A DNA stretch of 6,004 nucleotides from Caldifarciminota bacterium (GTDB lineage: Bacteria > Hydrothermota > Tepidihabitantia > Tepidihabitantales > JAOUPE01), in NCBI GenBank assembly GCA_029880025.1, contig JAOUPE010000106.1, positions 1-6,004 on the forward strand, in the 5' to 3' direction. The notes under the pieces were generated by a model. The model ran no database searches. It saw only the letters and a list, made by a program, of their open reading frames with translations, and had not been told where the DNA came from. A program made the translations under genes and the position numbers. Positions 5,081 through 6,004 of the stretch are shown here, piece by piece. Each line of letters opens with the position of its first letter. Within the stretch, counting starts at the first letter, position 1.

Positions 5081-5398
5081 CTACCAACCATAGAGCCAGC
5101 GACGCCGTCCCCTGCCGAATCCGAACCAGCCGCGACCGCTACCACGACCAAACCAACCACGACGCCAGCCTCGACCGAACCGAAATCCAAACCACGGTCT
5201 CCGAAACGGGACATTAGGAGCTATCCGACTCGAATAGGGATTATTTAACAAATGGGTTACCAGTAAGGGCATTCCAGCTAACCCGGCATAACCATAAGCA
5301 ACTCTACCCGGGCTTGAAAGAGGTATTGCACAATATCCCATACCGCGTCCGGTCATTGGACCTAATCCCAAAGGACCTGTTCCATCAAATCCTGGCAT
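5081..5398 (-). CDS. DUF5320 family Gly/Arg/Trp-rich protein, lacks its own coiled coil
   Basis: This is a 105-residue protein. Residues 1-23 carry the family opening M-P-G-F-D-G-T-G-P-L-G-L-G-P-M-T-G-R-G-M-G-Y-C. Residues 31-51 are less biased and hydrophobic (YGYAGLAGMPLLVTHLL), too short and mixed for a clear membrane span. Residues 66-105 are strongly Gly/Arg/Phe/Trp-rich with WFGFRFGRGW-like repeats and a net positive charge. Unlike the second DUF5320 copy it ends right after this tract with two consecutive TAG codons, and the expected helical C-terminus is found downstream as its own ORF in the same frame. GGAGG lies six bases before the ATG. It is the first gene after fur, with a Fur-box-like sequence in the gap, so metal control is likely. 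Molecular role unknown. Confidence 0.85.
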   Translation of the reverse strand: MPGFDGTGPLGLGPMTGRGMGYCAIPLSSPGRVAYGYAGLAGMPLLVTHLLNNPYSSRIAPNVPFRRPWFGFRFGRGWRRGWFGRGSGRGWFGFGRGRRRWLYGW

Positions 5399-5429
5399 TT
5401 ACTTCCTCCTTTCGTCTGTTTATTGCTAT

Positions 5430-5444
5430 TGAAAACCATTTTCA
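5430..5444 (-). promoter_or_regulatory. Candidate second Fur box upstream of the DUF5320-NifX cassette
   Basis: TGAAAACCATTTTCA matches the 7-1-7 Fur box TGATAATNATTATCA at 11 of 14 defined positions and contains its own TGAAAA/TTTTCA inverted repeat. It lies in the 71-base gap between fur and the first DUF5320 gene. Only weak promoter-like sequence accompanies it, so the cassette may instead be transcribed from the fur promoter. A/T-rich DNA gives partial matches easily. Confidence 0.4.
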
Positions 5445-5469
5445 TTAGCAGTGAAAAAAAACTTCCCTG

Positions 5470-5943
5470 CTATCCTTTATTTTGACATTTATCGCACAAG
5501 CCATAAAATTGAATGATGTGATTGGTAATCTTAAAATTGAATTTTTTCGATAACCCTTTTTCGGTTTGACCGAGTAACTCTTTTTCCTCATCAATAAAAT
5601 CGGTATAGTCAATTATTCTGCCACACCTTGTGCAAACCAAATGGTGGTGATGTCTTATACCTTTAGTTCCTTCGGCTAATTCGTAACGGGCTCTTTTATC
5701 TCCGAAGTCAAATTTAAAGACTAATCTCATCTGAACCAGTAACTCCAAGGTTCGATAAATGGTAGTGAGTCCAACCGCGGGATAAACCTTATGGACCGCG
5801 AGGAATATATCCTCGGCGCTCAGGTGCCTGGAGGTTTTACTTAAGACATCCAAGATTGCTTCTCTCGGTATCGTCAACCGATAACCACAACCTCTAAATC
5901 TTCCGTGCCACCAAGGGTGTCCAATATTAGCTCGATCAAGCAT
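5470..5943 (-). CDS. fur: Fur-family metal-dependent transcriptional regulator
   Basis: This 157-residue cytosolic repressor has an N-terminal winged helix (about residues 15-95), including YRLTIPREAIL and the recognition-helix motif GLTTIYRTLELL at 58-69. The C-terminal dimerisation domain follows. The metal-site signature HHHHLVCTRC is at 98-107, and paired cysteines 104/107 and 150/153 form the structural zinc site. The acidic residue before the histidines is Glu88 (ARYEL), as in Fur, rather than the Asp typical of peroxide-sensing PerR. That favours iron sensing, though Zur or another metal cannot be excluded. The N-terminus (WWHGRFRGCGYRLT) is slightly longer than in enterobacterial Fur. 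ATG 5943 has GGAG eight bases upstream. A perfect Fur box just ahead implies autoregulation, and the gene heads the metal-cluster cassette. Confidence 0.93.
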   Translation of the reverse strand: MLDRANIGHPWWHGRFRGCGYRLTIPREAILDVLSKTSRHLSAEDIFLAVHKVYPAVGLTTIYRTLELLVQMRLVFKFDFGDKRARYELAEGTKGIRHHHHLVCTRCGRIIDYTDFIDEEKELLGQTEKGLSKKFNFKITNHIIQFYGLCDKCQNKG

Positions 5944-5960
5944 TCAATTATCTCCTTTAT

Positions 5961-5975
5961 TGATAATGATTATCA
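5961..5975 (-). promoter_or_regulatory. Perfect 7-1-7 Fur box upstream of fur
   Basis: TGATAATGATTATCA is an exact TGATAAT-N-ATTATCA palindrome, the core Fur operator known from Gram-positive and Gram-negative bacteria. It sits 17 bases before the fur ATG, directly upstream of the ribosome site, and overlaps or lies just downstream of the candidate -10 elements. Bound repressor would therefore block transcription of fur and anything cotranscribed with it. Confidence 0.88.
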
Positions 5976-6001
5976 TATTCAATTATATGAATAATTTTCA
6001 A
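5972..6001 (-). promoter_or_regulatory. Candidate sigma-70 promoter of fur
   Basis: On the minus strand TTGAAA (6001-5996) is followed after 18 bases by TATGAT (5977-5972), which overlaps the Fur box. A perfect TATAAT at 5987-5982 is an alternative -10 whose -35 would lie beyond the window edge. Either placement puts the operator within or next to the promoter. Confidence 0.5.
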
Positions 6002-6004
6002 CTC

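Noticed and set aside
4665..5217. Plus-strand open frames rich in Thr, Pro and Arg opposite the DUF5320 genes.
   Set aside because: They are antisense images of the Gly/Arg codon repeats, lack ribosome sites and resemble no protein family.
3428..5398. The cassette as part of a nitrogenase operon because of the NifX/NifB-family annotation.
   Set aside because: No nifH, D, K, E, N or radical-SAM NifB domain is visible; such small cofactor-family proteins are common in organisms without nitrogenase.
5446..5472. TAGCAG/CTGCTA hairpin with eight T on the minus strand right after fur, considered as a terminator.
   Set aside because: The T run is inside the 15-base loop rather than after the stem, and the stem is only 6 bp, so it is not a Rho-independent terminator.
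1..6004. CRISPR arrays, tRNA or rRNA genes, and insertion sequences.
   Set aside because: No regularly spaced repeats, tRNA-like cloverleaf, rRNA sequence, transposase or terminal inverted repeats were seen on either strand.

Overview
The window reads as part of an anaerobic bacterial chromosome of moderate A+T content. Every gene I can support lies on the minus strand, so transcription runs from high to low coordinates. Strong GGAGG ribosome binding sites, a bacterial Fur repressor with a consensus Fur box, a Thermotoga-type single-cluster ferredoxin, pyruvoyl-dependent arginine decarboxylase and the start of hypA ([NiFe]-hydrogenase maturation) suggest an anaerobic, hydrogenase-carrying bacterium, perhaps an uncultivated thermophilic lineage. 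I cannot name the phylum from this sequence.

Layout in transcription order. (1) 6004-5470: fur-family regulator preceded by a perfect 7-1-7 Fur box. (2) 5398-2765: a compact metal-cluster cassette. It holds a DUF5320 Gly/Arg-rich protein, an unlisted 33-residue coiled-coil ORF, a second DUF5320 protein with its own coiled coil, a strong 14-bp hairpin, two NifX/NifB-like dinitrogenase-cofactor-family proteins, a DUF5320-type protein ending in a zinc ribbon, a 4Fe-4S ferredoxin, and two overlapping FmdB-type zinc-ribbon proteins. Most internal junctions are stop codon/Shine-Dalgarno fusions or 1-base overlaps, so this is very probably one translationally coupled operon. (3) 2764-2646: a leader with three short inverted repeats. 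(4) 2645-1560: hisC-like aminotransferase. (5) 1556-1401: a possible 51-residue ORF sitting in a foldable spacer. (6) 1390-824: pyruvoyl-dependent arginine decarboxylase. (7) 817-212: a class I methyltransferase. (8) 210-94: a short ORF that looks like the broken P-loop end of a MinD/Mrp-type ATPase. (9) 48-1: the first 16 codons of hypA, which continues out of the window.

The most interesting part is the Fur-DUF5320-NifX-ferredoxin-FmdB cassette. No nitrogenase genes are visible. The NifX-like proteins, a ferredoxin and many Cys-rich ribbons point to iron-sulfur or other metal-cluster handling under metal control. Three DUF5320 proteins share one N-terminal motif but carry three different C-terminal arrangements: a coiled coil detached onto its own ORF, an attached coiled coil, and a zinc ribbon. 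The biochemical role of the cassette is not known to me; the metal-cluster role is inference from families and context.
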